64,000 bases of DNA, from assembly GCF_014195325.1 (NCBI RefSeq), contig NZ_JACIBK010000001.1:186001-250000 (forward strand), read 5' to 3'. The notes below the pieces were generated by a model. It was not told the origin of the DNA, did no database searches, and saw only the letters and a program-made list of their open reading frames with translations. The position numbers and the translations under genes are program-made. Shown one piece after another: positions 7,873 through 15,617 of this stretch (position 1 is the first letter of the stretch; every line of letters begins with the position of its first letter). This DNA comes from Rhizobium sp. BK650. GTDB taxonomy: Bacteria; Pseudomonadota; Alphaproteobacteria; Rhizobiales; Rhizobiaceae.

Positions 7873-8442
7873 TTATCGTTGTTCGGCAGGCGAATAAAAG
7901 CTCGGCAATTCGGTGCTGAATTCGAGACGGCCCTCTATTGCAGCCAGGATCGTTTCAAGGACCGAGCGTCGCTCGCGTGAGATTTCCTGATTCCAGAAGC
8001 GCAGGACCGAATAGCCGTTTGCGTTGAGCCATTCGGTTCGACGTTGGTCGGTCACGCAATCGGCATGCTGGAAGCCGTCGATTTCAACGACCAGCCGCTC
8101 TTCGCGACAGAGGAAATCGACGATGAAGGGGCCGAGCGGAACTTGACGCGCGAATTTGTAGCCGTTCAGGCGGCGGGCGCGCAGGTCACTCCAGAGGCGA
8201 TATTCTTCCTCGGTTTCAGTTTGTCGCAGGTTTCTTGCTTGCGCGGTCTTGGCGGGACGGTGTTTGCGGATGTCTTGTTTGATAATTTTTGTCGCGCCCG
8301 GAGCCCCCTCATCCGCCCTTCGGGCACCTTCTCCCCGAGGGGAGAAGGGGGGAGCGGCGACGTTCACCGTCCCCTTCTCCCCAGCGGGGAGAAGGTGGCC
8401 CGAAGGGTCGGATGAGGGGGCTCCGGGCGCAGTGCTATCCAT
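7873..8442 (-). CDS. DUF559 (Vsr-like) endonuclease domain protein with repeat-encoded N-terminus
   Basis: From the ATG at 8442 (overlapping the amidohydrolase stop as TGATG) the ORF encodes 189 residues. The first ~50 residues (rich in Pro, Gly, Ser, Arg) are translated straight from the inverted repeat pair at 8293-8430. The conserved DUF559 domain begins only after this, near IIKQDIRKHRPA, and contains RQVPLGPFIVDFLC, LVVEIDGFQH, RRTEWL..NGYSVLRFWN and a Glu/Asp metal-site pattern like the copy at 4119-4496. No ATG lies between repeat and domain, so either the repeat is really translated or a non-ATG start is used. It separates two catabolic genes of one operon. Confidence 0.75.
   Translation of the reverse strand: MDSTAPGAPSSDPSGHLLPAGEKGTVNVAAPPFSPRGEGARRADEGAPGATKIIKQDIRKHRPAKTAQARNLRQTETEEEYRLWSDLRARRLNGYKFARQVPLGPFIVDFLCREERLVVEIDGFQHADCVTDQRRTEWLNANGYSVLRFWNQEISRERRSVLETILAAIEGRLEFSTELPSFYSPAEQR
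8293..8430. repeat. inverted pair of ~58-bp palindromic repeats (CTTCTCCCC family)
   Basis: Arm 8293-8350 (GCGCCCGGAGCCCCCTCATC...) and arm 8371-8430 are imperfect reverse complements separated by 20 bp. Each arm carries an inner CTTCTCCCC/GGGGAGAAG palindrome and a CCCTTCGGG mini-hairpin. The same inner palindrome recurs at 12712-12741, 28900-28926 and 50120-50144. The pair lies inside the N-terminal part of a DUF559 reading frame. Confidence 0.88.
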
Positions 8443-9728
8443 CACACCACGATCTCCGCCGTCTCGACTACCGCATGAAACAGCACGTCAGCGCCGGCCG
8501 TTGCCCATTCCTTGGAAATCTCCTCAGCCTCGTTATGCGAGAGACCACCCACACACGGGCACATCACCATGGTCGCAGGCGCGACTTTGGCGGCCCAGCA
8601 GGCGTCGTGACCGGCGCCGGAAATGATGTTCATGTGGCTGTAGCCGAGGCGGTCTGCGGCGGAGCGGACGGAGGTGACGAGCTTTTCATCGAAGGTGACC
8701 GGCTCGAAGTGGCCGATCGCCTCGATGGAACAGCCGACACCCAGCACATCGCAGATCTTGGGCGCTTCGGCCTCGATCTTTGCCCGCATGCGGTCGAGCT
8801 TGGCCTTGTCGGGGGAGCGGATGTCGACGGTGAAGACCACCTTGCCCGGCAGCACGTTGCGGGAATTCGGCGAGAAGAAGACCTGGCCGACGCCGCCGAC
8901 GGCGCCCGGCTGTTCGCCCATGGCGACACCCTGCACCATTTCGAGGATGCGCGACATGGCAAGGCCGGCATTGACGCGCATGTTCATCGGCGTCGAGCCT
9001 GTATGGGCTTCCTTGCCGGTCAGCGTGAATTCCAGCCACCACAGGCCCTGACAGTGGGTGACGACGCCGATCTGCTTGTTCTCCGCTTCGAGGATCGGGC
9101 CCTGCTCGATGTGATACTCGAAATAGGCGTGCATCTTGCGGGCGCCAACCTCTTCGTCCCCGACCCAGCCGATGCGCTTCAGTTCGTCGCCGAAGAGATT
9201 GCCGTCGGGATCCCTGCGATTATAGGCGAAGTCCAGGCTGTGAGCGCCGGCGAAAACACCTGAAGCCAGCATGGCCGGGGCGAAACGTGCGCCTTCCTCA
9301 TTGGTCCAGTTGGTAACAACGATCGGATGCTTGGTCTTGATGCCGAGGTCGTTCATGGTTCTGACAACTTCAAGGGCGCCGAGAACCCCGAGAACCCCGT
9401 CATATTTGCCGCCTGTCGGCTGGGTATCGAGATGGGAGCCGACATAGACGGGAAGCGCATTCGGATCAGTGCCGGCGCGGGTGGCGAACATCGTGCCCAT
9501 CTTGTCGACGCCAAGCGTCAGGCCGGCCTCTTCACACCATTTTTTGAAAAGGCTGCGGCCCTCGGCATCCGAATCCGTCAGCGTCTGGCGGTTGTTGCCG
9601 CCGGCGATCCCCGGGCCGATCTTCGCCATGTCCATGAGACTGTCCCAGAGACGGTCCCCGTTGACCCGCATATTTTCGCCTGGCGCTGCCACCATATTGA
9701 AAGTCCTCACCTGTTTTGCGGCAGTCAT
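8442..9728 (-). CDS. Zn-dependent amidohydrolase (N-carbamoyl-beta-alanine / N-carbamoyl amino acid hydrolase, M20 family)
   Basis: 428 residues of the AmaB/allantoate amidohydrolase class. Metal ligands are visible: His99 in GSHLDTQPTGGKYDG with Asp110, Glu144/145 in TNEEGARF, His206 in YHIEQGP, and the C-terminal His in GLSHNEAEE. The inserted dimerisation domain (about 225-340) includes GKEAHTGSTPMN. Placed upstream of hydA and between the two RutR-type operators of the locus, it most probably releases beta-alanine (or beta-aminoisobutyrate), NH3 and CO2 from the carbamoyl intermediate. It is divergent from the rutR-like gene and shares its operator region. A role on N-carbamoyl-L-amino acids is the main alternative. 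Confidence 0.9.
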   Translation of the reverse strand: MTAAKQVRTFNMVAAPGENMRVNGDRLWDSLMDMAKIGPGIAGGNNRQTLTDSDAEGRSLFKKWCEEAGLTLGVDKMGTMFATRAGTDPNALPVYVGSHLDTQPTGGKYDGVLGVLGALEVVRTMNDLGIKTKHPIVVTNWTNEEGARFAPAMLASGVFAGAHSLDFAYNRRDPDGNLFGDELKRIGWVGDEEVGARKMHAYFEYHIEQGPILEAENKQIGVVTHCQGLWWLEFTLTGKEAHTGSTPMNMRVNAGLAMSRILEMVQGVAMGEQPGAVGGVGQVFFSPNSRNVLPGKVVFTVDIRSPDKAKLDRMRAKIEAEAPKICDVLGVGCSIEAIGHFEPVTFDEKLVTSVRSAADRLGYSHMNIISGAGHDACWAAKVAPATMVMCPCVGGLSHNEAEEISKEWATAGADVLFHAVVETAEIVV

Positions 9729-9836
9729 GCAAGGTGCATGCCCGCCATGTTCCCGTGGTCAAGTCCGTCGCCGCTTTGTTGTTCTTTCAGCGCCGGGAAA
9801 TCGCCAGTTGCCTTTGTTTTTTATCTGGCAGATAAT

Positions 9837-9852
9837 TTGACCGATTGGTAAA
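9837..9852. promoter_or_regulatory. RutR-type operator between amidohydrolase and rutR-like gene
   Basis: TTGACCGATTGGTAAA matches the E. coli RutR box TTGACCAnnTGGTCAA at 12 of 14 fixed positions and matches the site upstream of preT at 13 of 16. It lies 108 bp before the leftward amidohydrolase start and 155 bp before the rightward regulator start, suited to controlling both. Motif identity is seen; binding is inferred. Confidence 0.7.
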
Positions 9853-10007
9853 CATTACAACTTCCATCGCTGCGCTCAAGACGAAAATCACGAAAGATAC
9901 ATACAAAAATACCGGCAAAAAGCACGGGCAGTTGCCTATTAAAGCGGCAGGAGAGGCTGTTCTTCGAATCTTGAGCGAAGGAATTGAATTCACGGGGAAA
10001 AGAGCGA

Positions 10008-10658
10008 ATGGCCATACCGAGAGCGGCGAAGACACTTCGGCGGACACGCATCCAGGAGGAGAAGGAAGAGCAGATCCTGGAAGCGGCGCTCGATGTGTTT
10101 TCGGTCAGCGGTTTCCGCGGCTCGACCATCGACCAGATCGCCGAGGTGGCGGGCATGTCGAAACCGAACCTGCTCTATTATTTCCGCACCAAGGAAGCCA
10201 TGCACCGCGCGCTGATCGACCGGGTGCTCTATAACTGGCTGGAACCGTTGAGGGCCTTCGATGCGGAAGGCAATCCGGAATCGGAAATCCGCAGCTATAT
10301 CCGCCGCAAGCTTGAAATGGCGCGCGATTTCCCCCGCGAGAGCCGGCTCTTTGCCAATGAGATGCTGCAGGGCGCGCCCCATGTTCTCGATATGCTGAAA
10401 GGTCCGCTGAAAGAGCTGGTCGATGAAAAGGCAGCCGTCATCCGCACCTGGATCAAGAGTGGCAAGATCGCCTACTGCGATCCCTATCATCTTATCTTCT
10501 CGATCTGGTCGACAACGCAGCACTATGCCGATTTCGACGTGCAGGTCCGTGCCGTGCTCGGTGAAGAACATTCAGGCGACGGGCGTTTCGAGGATGCGGC
10601 GCGCTTCTTGGAGCAGCTTTTCATCGGCGGCTTACGGCCGGATCGGTCAGGTTCCTAA
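10008..10658 (+). CDS. rutR: TetR-family regulator, RutR-like (pyrimidine-responsive)
   Basis: 216 residues from the ATG at 10008, which has GGGGAAAAGAG just upstream; a TTG 24 nt earlier is less likely. The N-terminal helix-turn-helix reads STIDQIAEVAGMSKPNLLYYFRTKEAMH (about 35-62), and the C-terminal YcdC-type domain contains SRLFANEMLQGAP, KSGKI, DPYHLIFSIWSTTQHYADF, all as in E. coli RutR. RutR binds uracil/thymine and releases its operators. The gene faces the amidohydrolase across a matching operator, and a second operator precedes preTA. Regulation of the whole reductive pathway by this protein is a strong inference. Confidence 0.88.
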   Translation: MAIPRAAKTLRRTRIQEEKEEQILEAALDVFSVSGFRGSTIDQIAEVAGMSKPNLLYYFRTKEAMHRALIDRVLYNWLEPLRAFDAEGNPESEIRSYIRRKLEMARDFPRESRLFANEMLQGAPHVLDMLKGPLKELVDEKAAVIRTWIKSGKIAYCDPYHLIFSIWSTTQHYADFDVQVRAVLGEEHSGDGRFEDAARFLEQLFIGGLRPDRSGS

Positions 10659-10679
10659 TTCATCGCCGGCACTTGCCGC

Positions 10680-11579
10680 TTAGCCCATCATTGCCGGGAG
10701 CCTGGCGGCGAGCGTATCGATCGCCAGTCTTACCTTCGGCAGCATGACCGGAGAGCGCAGCCAGAGGGCATGGGCATCGAAGACATTCGCTGCCTCGTTT
10801 TTCAGCACCTGGACGAGACGGCCTGCAGCGACGTCGTGGCGGACCAACCAGCAGGGCAACCAGGCAAGACCGCGTCCGGCAACCGCGGCATCCGAGATCG
10901 CCCCGAGGTCGTCGAGCCGCAGGCGCGTCTTCGGCTGGACCTCTCGCCATCGATCGTCCGGCGTCGGGAATATCCAGCTTCTTTCATAATCGCCGCGGCG
11001 ATAGACGATGCACTCATGCTGAGGAATATCTGCGATCGATTGCGGTATGCCATGTCGTTCCAGATAGGCGGGTGATGCGCATACGGTCATCCGCTGCCGA
11101 GCGACGGCCCGGGCCATCAGATCCGGATTATCTTTCAGCGGCCCGTTGCGGATGGCAAGATCGAGGCCGTCTTCCAGGAGATCGACGATGCGGTCGTTAA
11201 ACGAGAGGTCGAGTTCCAGTTCGGGATGTTCATCGAGCAGTTCTTCCAGAACGGGCGCGATGCAGAGACGCCCGAAGAGCACGGGCATCGAGATGCGGAG
11301 CCGGCCGCGCACCGTGCGGCGGCCTGACTCCAGCATCGCCTCGCCGAAGCGGATTTCCTCAACCGCGCGCAGGCAGCGTTCGTAGAAGAAGCGGCCTTCC
11401 TCCGTCAGGCTCTGCATACGTGTCGTGCGGTTGAAGAGGCGTACGCCGAGACGCTGCTCCAGGCGTGCGATGGTCTTGCCGACGGCCGAGCGCGTAAGAT
11501 GCAGCCGCTCGGCGGCAGCCGAAAAACCGCCGGCCTCGACGGCTTCGACGAAGATCGAGATGCCTTTCAAGTGTTCCAT
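10680..11579 (-). CDS. LysR-family transcriptional regulator
   Basis: 299 residues. An N-terminal winged helix-turn-helix (FVEAVEAGGFSAAAERL... then SAVGKTIARLEQRLGVRLFNRTTR, about 10-52) is followed by the two-lobed periplasmic-binding-like effector domain of the CrgA subclass (RGRLRISMPVLFGR; DLAIRNGPL). It is divergent from the alcohol dehydrogenase gene at 11682 with a 102-bp gap, the classical arrangement for a LysR protein controlling its neighbour. Effector unknown. It converges with the rutR-like gene (21 bp apart). Confidence 0.88.
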   Translation of the reverse strand: MEHLKGISIFVEAVEAGGFSAAAERLHLTRSAVGKTIARLEQRLGVRLFNRTTRMQSLTEEGRFFYERCLRAVEEIRFGEAMLESGRRTVRGRLRISMPVLFGRLCIAPVLEELLDEHPELELDLSFNDRIVDLLEDGLDLAIRNGPLKDNPDLMARAVARQRMTVCASPAYLERHGIPQSIADIPQHECIVYRRGDYERSWIFPTPDDRWREVQPKTRLRLDDLGAISDAAVAGRGLAWLPCWLVRHDVAAGRLVQVLKNEAANVFDAHALWLRSPVMLPKVRLAIDTLAARLPAMMG

Positions 11580-11681
11580 ATTGTTTCCCTGACGGAACCA
11601 GTCTGGCGAATTAGTATCGCAACTGGAGAGAAGTTTTCAACGATATGTTCTGCTCCTCCGCAATCGGAAAAGGAGTGAGGC

Positions 11682-12704
11682 ATGGATACGACGCGGCAAT
11701 GGCAGATCGAGACGGTTGGACCGGAGCGGAAACTTGCGATAGGTGAGCGGAGGCTGGAGCCAGTTTCGAGTGATAGAATTCTCGTGCGGACGGAGGCCGT
11801 CTCGTTGAATTTTCGTGACAGGCTGGTGATGGAAACCGGCATGGGATTACCGCTGCAATTTCCTTTCGTGCCGGCTTCCGACATGGCGGGTATCGTGGAA
11901 GCCGTCGGTCCCGATGTCACCCGCTTCAAGCCGGGAGATCGGGTGATTTCGACTTTCTCGCCCGGCTGGATCGACGGACGCGGTCTGGGTGACGCCCGTA
12001 CACCGCCCTACAGAACACGCGGCGGCTTCTATCCCGGCGTTCTCTCGCAATATACGGTGCTCTCGGAGGAATGGTATTCGCACGCGCCTTACACGCTCGA
12101 TGCGGCTGAGGCGAGCACTTTGCCCTGCGCCGGACTGACGGCGTGGTTCGCGCTGATCGAGCGCGGCGGTCTGAAGGCCGGCGACAAGGTGCTGGTACAA
12201 GGCACGGGCGGCGTTGCGCTTTTCGGACTGCAGATCGCCAAGGCGCATGGCGCGGAAGTCTTCATCACATCGGGCAGCGCGGAAAAGCTGGAACGCGCCG
12301 TTGCCCTTGGTGCCGATCATGCGCTCAGCCGCAATGACGGGGACTGGGTGGAGCAGCTCTATTCGCTAACCGACGGCTACGGCGCCGATCACATCCTCGA
12401 GATCGTCGGTGGCGCGCATCTCGGTCAGGCGTTGAAAGCCGTGGCGGTCAATGGCCGCATCTCGGTCATCGGCGTTCTCGACGGTTTCGAAGTGTCCGGT
12501 CCGGCTGCCCAGCTCTTGCTCAAGGCGCCTGTGGTGCAGGGTATTTCGGTCGGTCATCGCCGGGCGCTGGAAGATATGGTCCGGGCGGTGGATCAGATCG
12601 GCCTGAAGCCCGTCATCGACAAGCGTTACGCTTTCGAGGAATTCCCCGAAGCCCTCGATCATCTCTATCGCGGGCCGTTCGGCAAGGTCGTGGTCGAGTT
12701 TTGA
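11682..12704 (+). CDS. zinc-type alcohol dehydrogenase / quinone oxidoreductase-like protein (MDR family)
   Basis: 340 residues. A GroES-like N-domain (FVPASDMAGIVEAVGPDVTRFKPGDRV, about 58-86) precedes a Rossmann domain with VLVQGTGGVALFGLQIAKA (about 168-186). The catalytic-zinc cysteine of classical alcohol dehydrogenases is not evident in the usual GHE position (SDMAG instead), which points to a zinc-free NAD(P)H quinone-reductase-like member. GGAGTGAGGC precedes the ATG. Probably controlled by the divergent LysR gene. Substrate unknown. Confidence 0.85.
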   Translation: MDTTRQWQIETVGPERKLAIGERRLEPVSSDRILVRTEAVSLNFRDRLVMETGMGLPLQFPFVPASDMAGIVEAVGPDVTRFKPGDRVISTFSPGWIDGRGLGDARTPPYRTRGGFYPGVLSQYTVLSEEWYSHAPYTLDAAEASTLPCAGLTAWFALIERGGLKAGDKVLVQGTGGVALFGLQIAKAHGAEVFITSGSAEKLERAVALGADHALSRNDGDWVEQLYSLTDGYGADHILEIVGGAHLGQALKAVAVNGRISVIGVLDGFEVSGPAAQLLLKAPVVQGISVGHRRALEDMVRAVDQIGLKPVIDKRYAFEEFPEALDHLYRGPFGKVVVEF

Positions 12705-12711
12705 GGGATGG

Positions 12712-12741
12712 TTCCCTTCTCCTCAAGCGCGGAGAAGGGAA
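12712..12741. terminator. bidirectional terminator-like hairpin (CTTCTCC repeat)
   Basis: Perfect 11-bp arms TTCCCTTCTCC (12712-12722) and GGAGAAGGGAA (12731-12741) between two convergent genes. It is a short member of the CTTCTCCCC palindrome family and probably acts as a terminator for both, though no long T-run follows. Confidence 0.6.
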
Positions 12742-12746
12742 TCCGA

Positions 12747-13157
12747 TCAGGCGGCAACGCCTGCTTCGCCTTCGAAAGCAAAACCTTCGTCCGCCCATCC
12801 GGTCAGACCGCCGATCATAAGCTTGACGGACAGACCGAGGCGGGAGAGGCGGAGGGCCGCCTTGTCCGCGCCATTGCAATGCGGACCCGCGCAATAGACG
12901 ACGAACAGCGTATCGTCAGGCCATTGCGACATGCGATGCGCGGTCATCTTGCCGTGCGGCAGGTTAAGGGCGCCTGGAATATGCGAGAGGGCGAAGAGTG
13001 CGGGCGAGCGGACGTCGAGCAGCACAAAATCGACCTTGCCGGAAGTGAAGGCGGCGTTCACATCCGAGCAGTCGGTCTCGAAGGCGAGCTTGCGGGCGAA
13101 GTGCTCGGCGGCAGCTTCGGGGGAGGCGGCAGGAATTTCGGAAACGGGGCTCGGCAT
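12747..13157 (-). CDS. rhodanese-like sulfurtransferase domain protein
   Basis: 136 residues, a single rhodanese domain. VDFVLLDVRSPALFALSHIPGALNLPH (about 35-62) is the CH2A/CH2B signature, and the active-site loop FVVYCAGPHCNGADKAA carries the catalytic Cys (in YCAGPHC). It may transfer sulfane sulphur or detoxify cyanide; single-domain rhodaneses have varied uses. GAAGAGATC precedes the start. It is divergent from the GlxA-type regulator across a short gap, so the two may be functionally linked, but nothing shows it. Confidence 0.85.
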   Translation of the reverse strand: MPSPVSEIPAASPEAAAEHFARKLAFETDCSDVNAAFTSGKVDFVLLDVRSPALFALSHIPGALNLPHGKMTAHRMSQWPDDTLFVVYCAGPHCNGADKAALRLSRLGLSVKLMIGGLTGWADEGFAFEGEAGVAA

Positions 13158-13227
13158 GATCTCTTCCTTTCTTGGCTTGCTTGCTGCCGATCATTGCCGA
13201 TGATAATGCTTGGCGAAATTGGCCATC

Positions 13228-14229
13228 ATGACTGATAGCGTAAAGATCATGCCAAAATCGGATCAGCACAAGACACGAGGACCGCATGTGGTGGCGCTCG
13301 CCTATGACGGGCTCTGCACGTTCGAATTCGGTATCGCCTACGAGGTCTTCGGCCTGTCGCGGCCGGAGATGGGTGAGGACTGGTATCGTTTCTCGGTTGC
13401 CGGCGTAGAGCCGGGTCCGCTGCGGGCCGCCGGGGGGCTGACGGTCGCAGTCGACGAAGGACTTGAACTGCTTAGCGAGGCGGATCTCATCATCGCGCCG
13501 GGATGGCGGGCGATCGATGCGCCGGTGCCGGAACCCCTGACCGCTGCCTTGCGGGCTGCGCACCAACGAGGCGCGCGTGTGATGTCGCTCTGCTCGGGCG
13601 TGGCCGTGCTTGCCGCCGCGGGTCTGCTGGCCGGCCGGCGGGCGACCACCCATTGGCGCTATGTCGCCTCGATTGCCGAGCGTTACCCTGACATCGCACT
13701 TGATGCCGACGTGCTCTACATGGACGAAGGCAGTATCCTGACGGCAGCAGGCAGTGCGGCCGGCATCGACCTCTGCCTGCATGTGGTGCGCGACGATTTC
13801 GGCCCGGATGCCGCCAACAGCGTGGCGCGCCGTCTCGTCGTTCCGCCGCATCGCGAAGGCGGGCAGGCGCAGTTCATCGCAGCTCCTGTGCCGGAGGAAA
13901 GGGAAGGCATTCGCCTTGGACCGCTGATCGAATGGATGCGCGAGCGGCTGTCGGAGCAGCAGTCGATCAGTCTGCTTGCCGGCAAGGCCGGCATGAGCAT
14001 GCGCACCTTCCAGCGGCGCTTCGAGGCGACGACGGGCGACAGCGTCGGCGAATGGCTGCTGAAGGAGCGGCTGCGGCATGCACGCGATCTCCTAGAGAAA
14101 GAGCTCGCAGTGTCGCTCGACGATATCGCTGTTGCCAGCGGCTTCGGCACGCTCGCAACCATGCGTCATCATTTTCGCCGGCGGTTGGGGACGAGCCCGA
14201 GCGCCTACAGGAAGTCGTTCGGGCTTTGA
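13228..14229 (+). CDS. GlxA-family (DJ-1/PfpI + AraC) transcriptional regulator
   Basis: 333 residues from the ATG at 13228; a TTG at 13210 is possible. The N-terminal class I glutamine amidotransferase-like domain contains the nucleophile-elbow pattern VMSLCSGVAVLAAAGLL (about 110-126), where the Cys need not be catalytic. The C-terminal AraC double helix-turn-helix includes SLLAGKAGMSMRTFQRRFEATTG and LDDIAVASGFGTLATMRHHFRRR. It is a sensor-regulator; targets could include the divergent rhodanese gene. Ends at a shared terminator with preA. Confidence 0.88.
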   Translation: MTDSVKIMPKSDQHKTRGPHVVALAYDGLCTFEFGIAYEVFGLSRPEMGEDWYRFSVAGVEPGPLRAAGGLTVAVDEGLELLSEADLIIAPGWRAIDAPVPEPLTAALRAAHQRGARVMSLCSGVAVLAAAGLLAGRRATTHWRYVASIAERYPDIALDADVLYMDEGSILTAAGSAAGIDLCLHVVRDDFGPDAANSVARRLVVPPHREGGQAQFIAAPVPEEREGIRLGPLIEWMRERLSEQQSISLLAGKAGMSMRTFQRRFEATTGDSVGEWLLKERLRHARDLLEKELAVSLDDIAVASGFGTLATMRHHFRRRLGTSPSAYRKSFGL

Positions 14230-14245
14230 GGGCCGACGGATAAAG

Positions 14246-14273
14246 AAAAAGCCGCCGTGGAGGGCGGCTTTTT
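14246..14273. terminator. bidirectional Rho-independent terminator
   Basis: A-run 14246-14250, stem GCCGCC (14251-14256) / GGCGGC (14263-14268), T-run 14269-14273. It serves the rightward GlxA-type gene and the leftward preA gene. Confidence 0.88.
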
Positions 14274-14288
14274 CAGGCTTTCGGAGAT

Positions 14289-15602
14289 TTACTCCGCAGC
14301 CTGTCTTGCCATCGGGTTGTTCGGATGGGTCGTCCAGTTGGCATAGTTCGGATCGACGACCTTGCCGGTGCGTTTGTCGAGCGAGCCGGCCGGAAGCTGT
14401 TCCATGGTGATGCAATTTTCGACCGGGCAGACGCTGACACAGAGATTGCACCCGACGCATTCCTCGTCCATCACCTCGAAATGGCGTGCGCCATCGACGA
14501 AATTAGTGATCGCCTGGTGCGAAGTATCCTCGCAGGCGATGTAGCAGCGGCCGCATTTGATGCAGGCGTCCTGGTCGATCTTTGCCTTGGCGATGTAGTT
14601 GAGGTTGAGATACTGCCAGTCGGTGACGTTCGGCACAGCGCGGCCGGTGATGTCGTCGAGGGTCTTGTGGCCCTTTTCATCCATCCAGTCCGAAAGCCCT
14701 GTGATCATTTCCTGGACGATCTTGAAGCCGTAGGTCATGGCTGCCGTGCAGACCTGCACGTTGCCGGCACCGAGCACGAGGAATTCGGCTGCGTCGCGCC
14801 AGGTGGTGATGCCGCCGATGCCCGAAATCGGCAGGCCGTAGGTTTCCGGGTCGCGGGCGATTTCGGCGACCATGTTCAGCGCGATCGGCTTGACGGCCGG
14901 GCCGCAATAGCCGCCGTGGCTGCCCTTGCCGCCGACGGTCGGGTTCGGTGCGAAATTGTCGAGATCGACGGAGACGATCGAGTTGATCGTATTGATCAGG
15001 GAGACGGCATCCGTGCCACCGGCCTTGGCGGCGCGGGCGGGCCTGCGGATGTCGGTGATGTTGGGGGTCAGCTTGGTGATGACGGGCATACGCGTGTACT
15101 GCTTGCACCAACGCACGACCATTTCGATATATTCCGGCACCTGGCCGACAGCCGAGCCCATGCCGCGCTCGGACATGCCGTGCGGACAGCCGAAGTTCAG
15201 TTCGATGCCGTCGGCGCCGGTCTCTTCGACCAGCGGCAGGATGGTCTTCCAGGCCTGCTCCTCGCAGGGTACCATGATCGAGGCGATGAGGGCGCGATCC
15301 GGCCAATTCATCTTCACCTGCTTCATTTCCCGCAGGTTGGTCTGCAGGTCGCGGTCGGTGATGAGCTCGATATTGTTCAGGCCGAGCAGACGGCGATCGG
15401 CGCCCCAGATTGCGCCGTAGCGCGGGCCGTTGACGTTGACAACAGGCGGGCCTTCCTCGCCCAGCGTCTTCCAGACCACGCCGCCCCAGCCTGCCTTGAA
15501 GGCGCGCTCGACATTGTAGGCCTTGTCGGTCGGCGGAGCGGAGGCAAGCCAGAAGGGGTTCGGAGACTTGATGCCGACGAAATTATTGCGGAGATCAGCC
15601 AT
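14289..15602 (-). CDS. preA: NAD-dependent dihydropyrimidine dehydrogenase subunit PreA
   Basis: 437 residues. The N-terminal FMN barrel resembles dihydroorotate dehydrogenase (LASAPPTDKAYNVERAFKAG) and carries the catalytic loop NFGCPHGMSERGMG with Cys139 as general acid. The C-terminal ferredoxin-like domain has two 4Fe-4S motifs, CIKCGRCYIAC (about 345-355) and CVGCNLCVSVCP (about 383-394). With PreT it reduces uracil and thymine to the 5,6-dihydro forms, step 1 of reductive catabolism. It is downstream of preT in the same operon (15-bp gap) and ends at a strong terminator. Confidence 0.95.
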   Translation of the reverse strand: MADLRNNFVGIKSPNPFWLASAPPTDKAYNVERAFKAGWGGVVWKTLGEEGPPVVNVNGPRYGAIWGADRRLLGLNNIELITDRDLQTNLREMKQVKMNWPDRALIASIMVPCEEQAWKTILPLVEETGADGIELNFGCPHGMSERGMGSAVGQVPEYIEMVVRWCKQYTRMPVITKLTPNITDIRRPARAAKAGGTDAVSLINTINSIVSVDLDNFAPNPTVGGKGSHGGYCGPAVKPIALNMVAEIARDPETYGLPISGIGGITTWRDAAEFLVLGAGNVQVCTAAMTYGFKIVQEMITGLSDWMDEKGHKTLDDITGRAVPNVTDWQYLNLNYIAKAKIDQDACIKCGRCYIACEDTSHQAITNFVDGARHFEVMDEECVGCNLCVSVCPVENCITMEQLPAGSLDKRTGKVVDPNYANWTTHPNNPMARQAAE

Positions 15603-15617
15603 TGTTCAGTCTCCCCT

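Noticed and set aside
11593..11622. GGAAC near the LysR-dehydrogenase gap as a stress promoter
   Set aside because: GGAAC is followed at 16-17 bp by TATC rather than CGTT.
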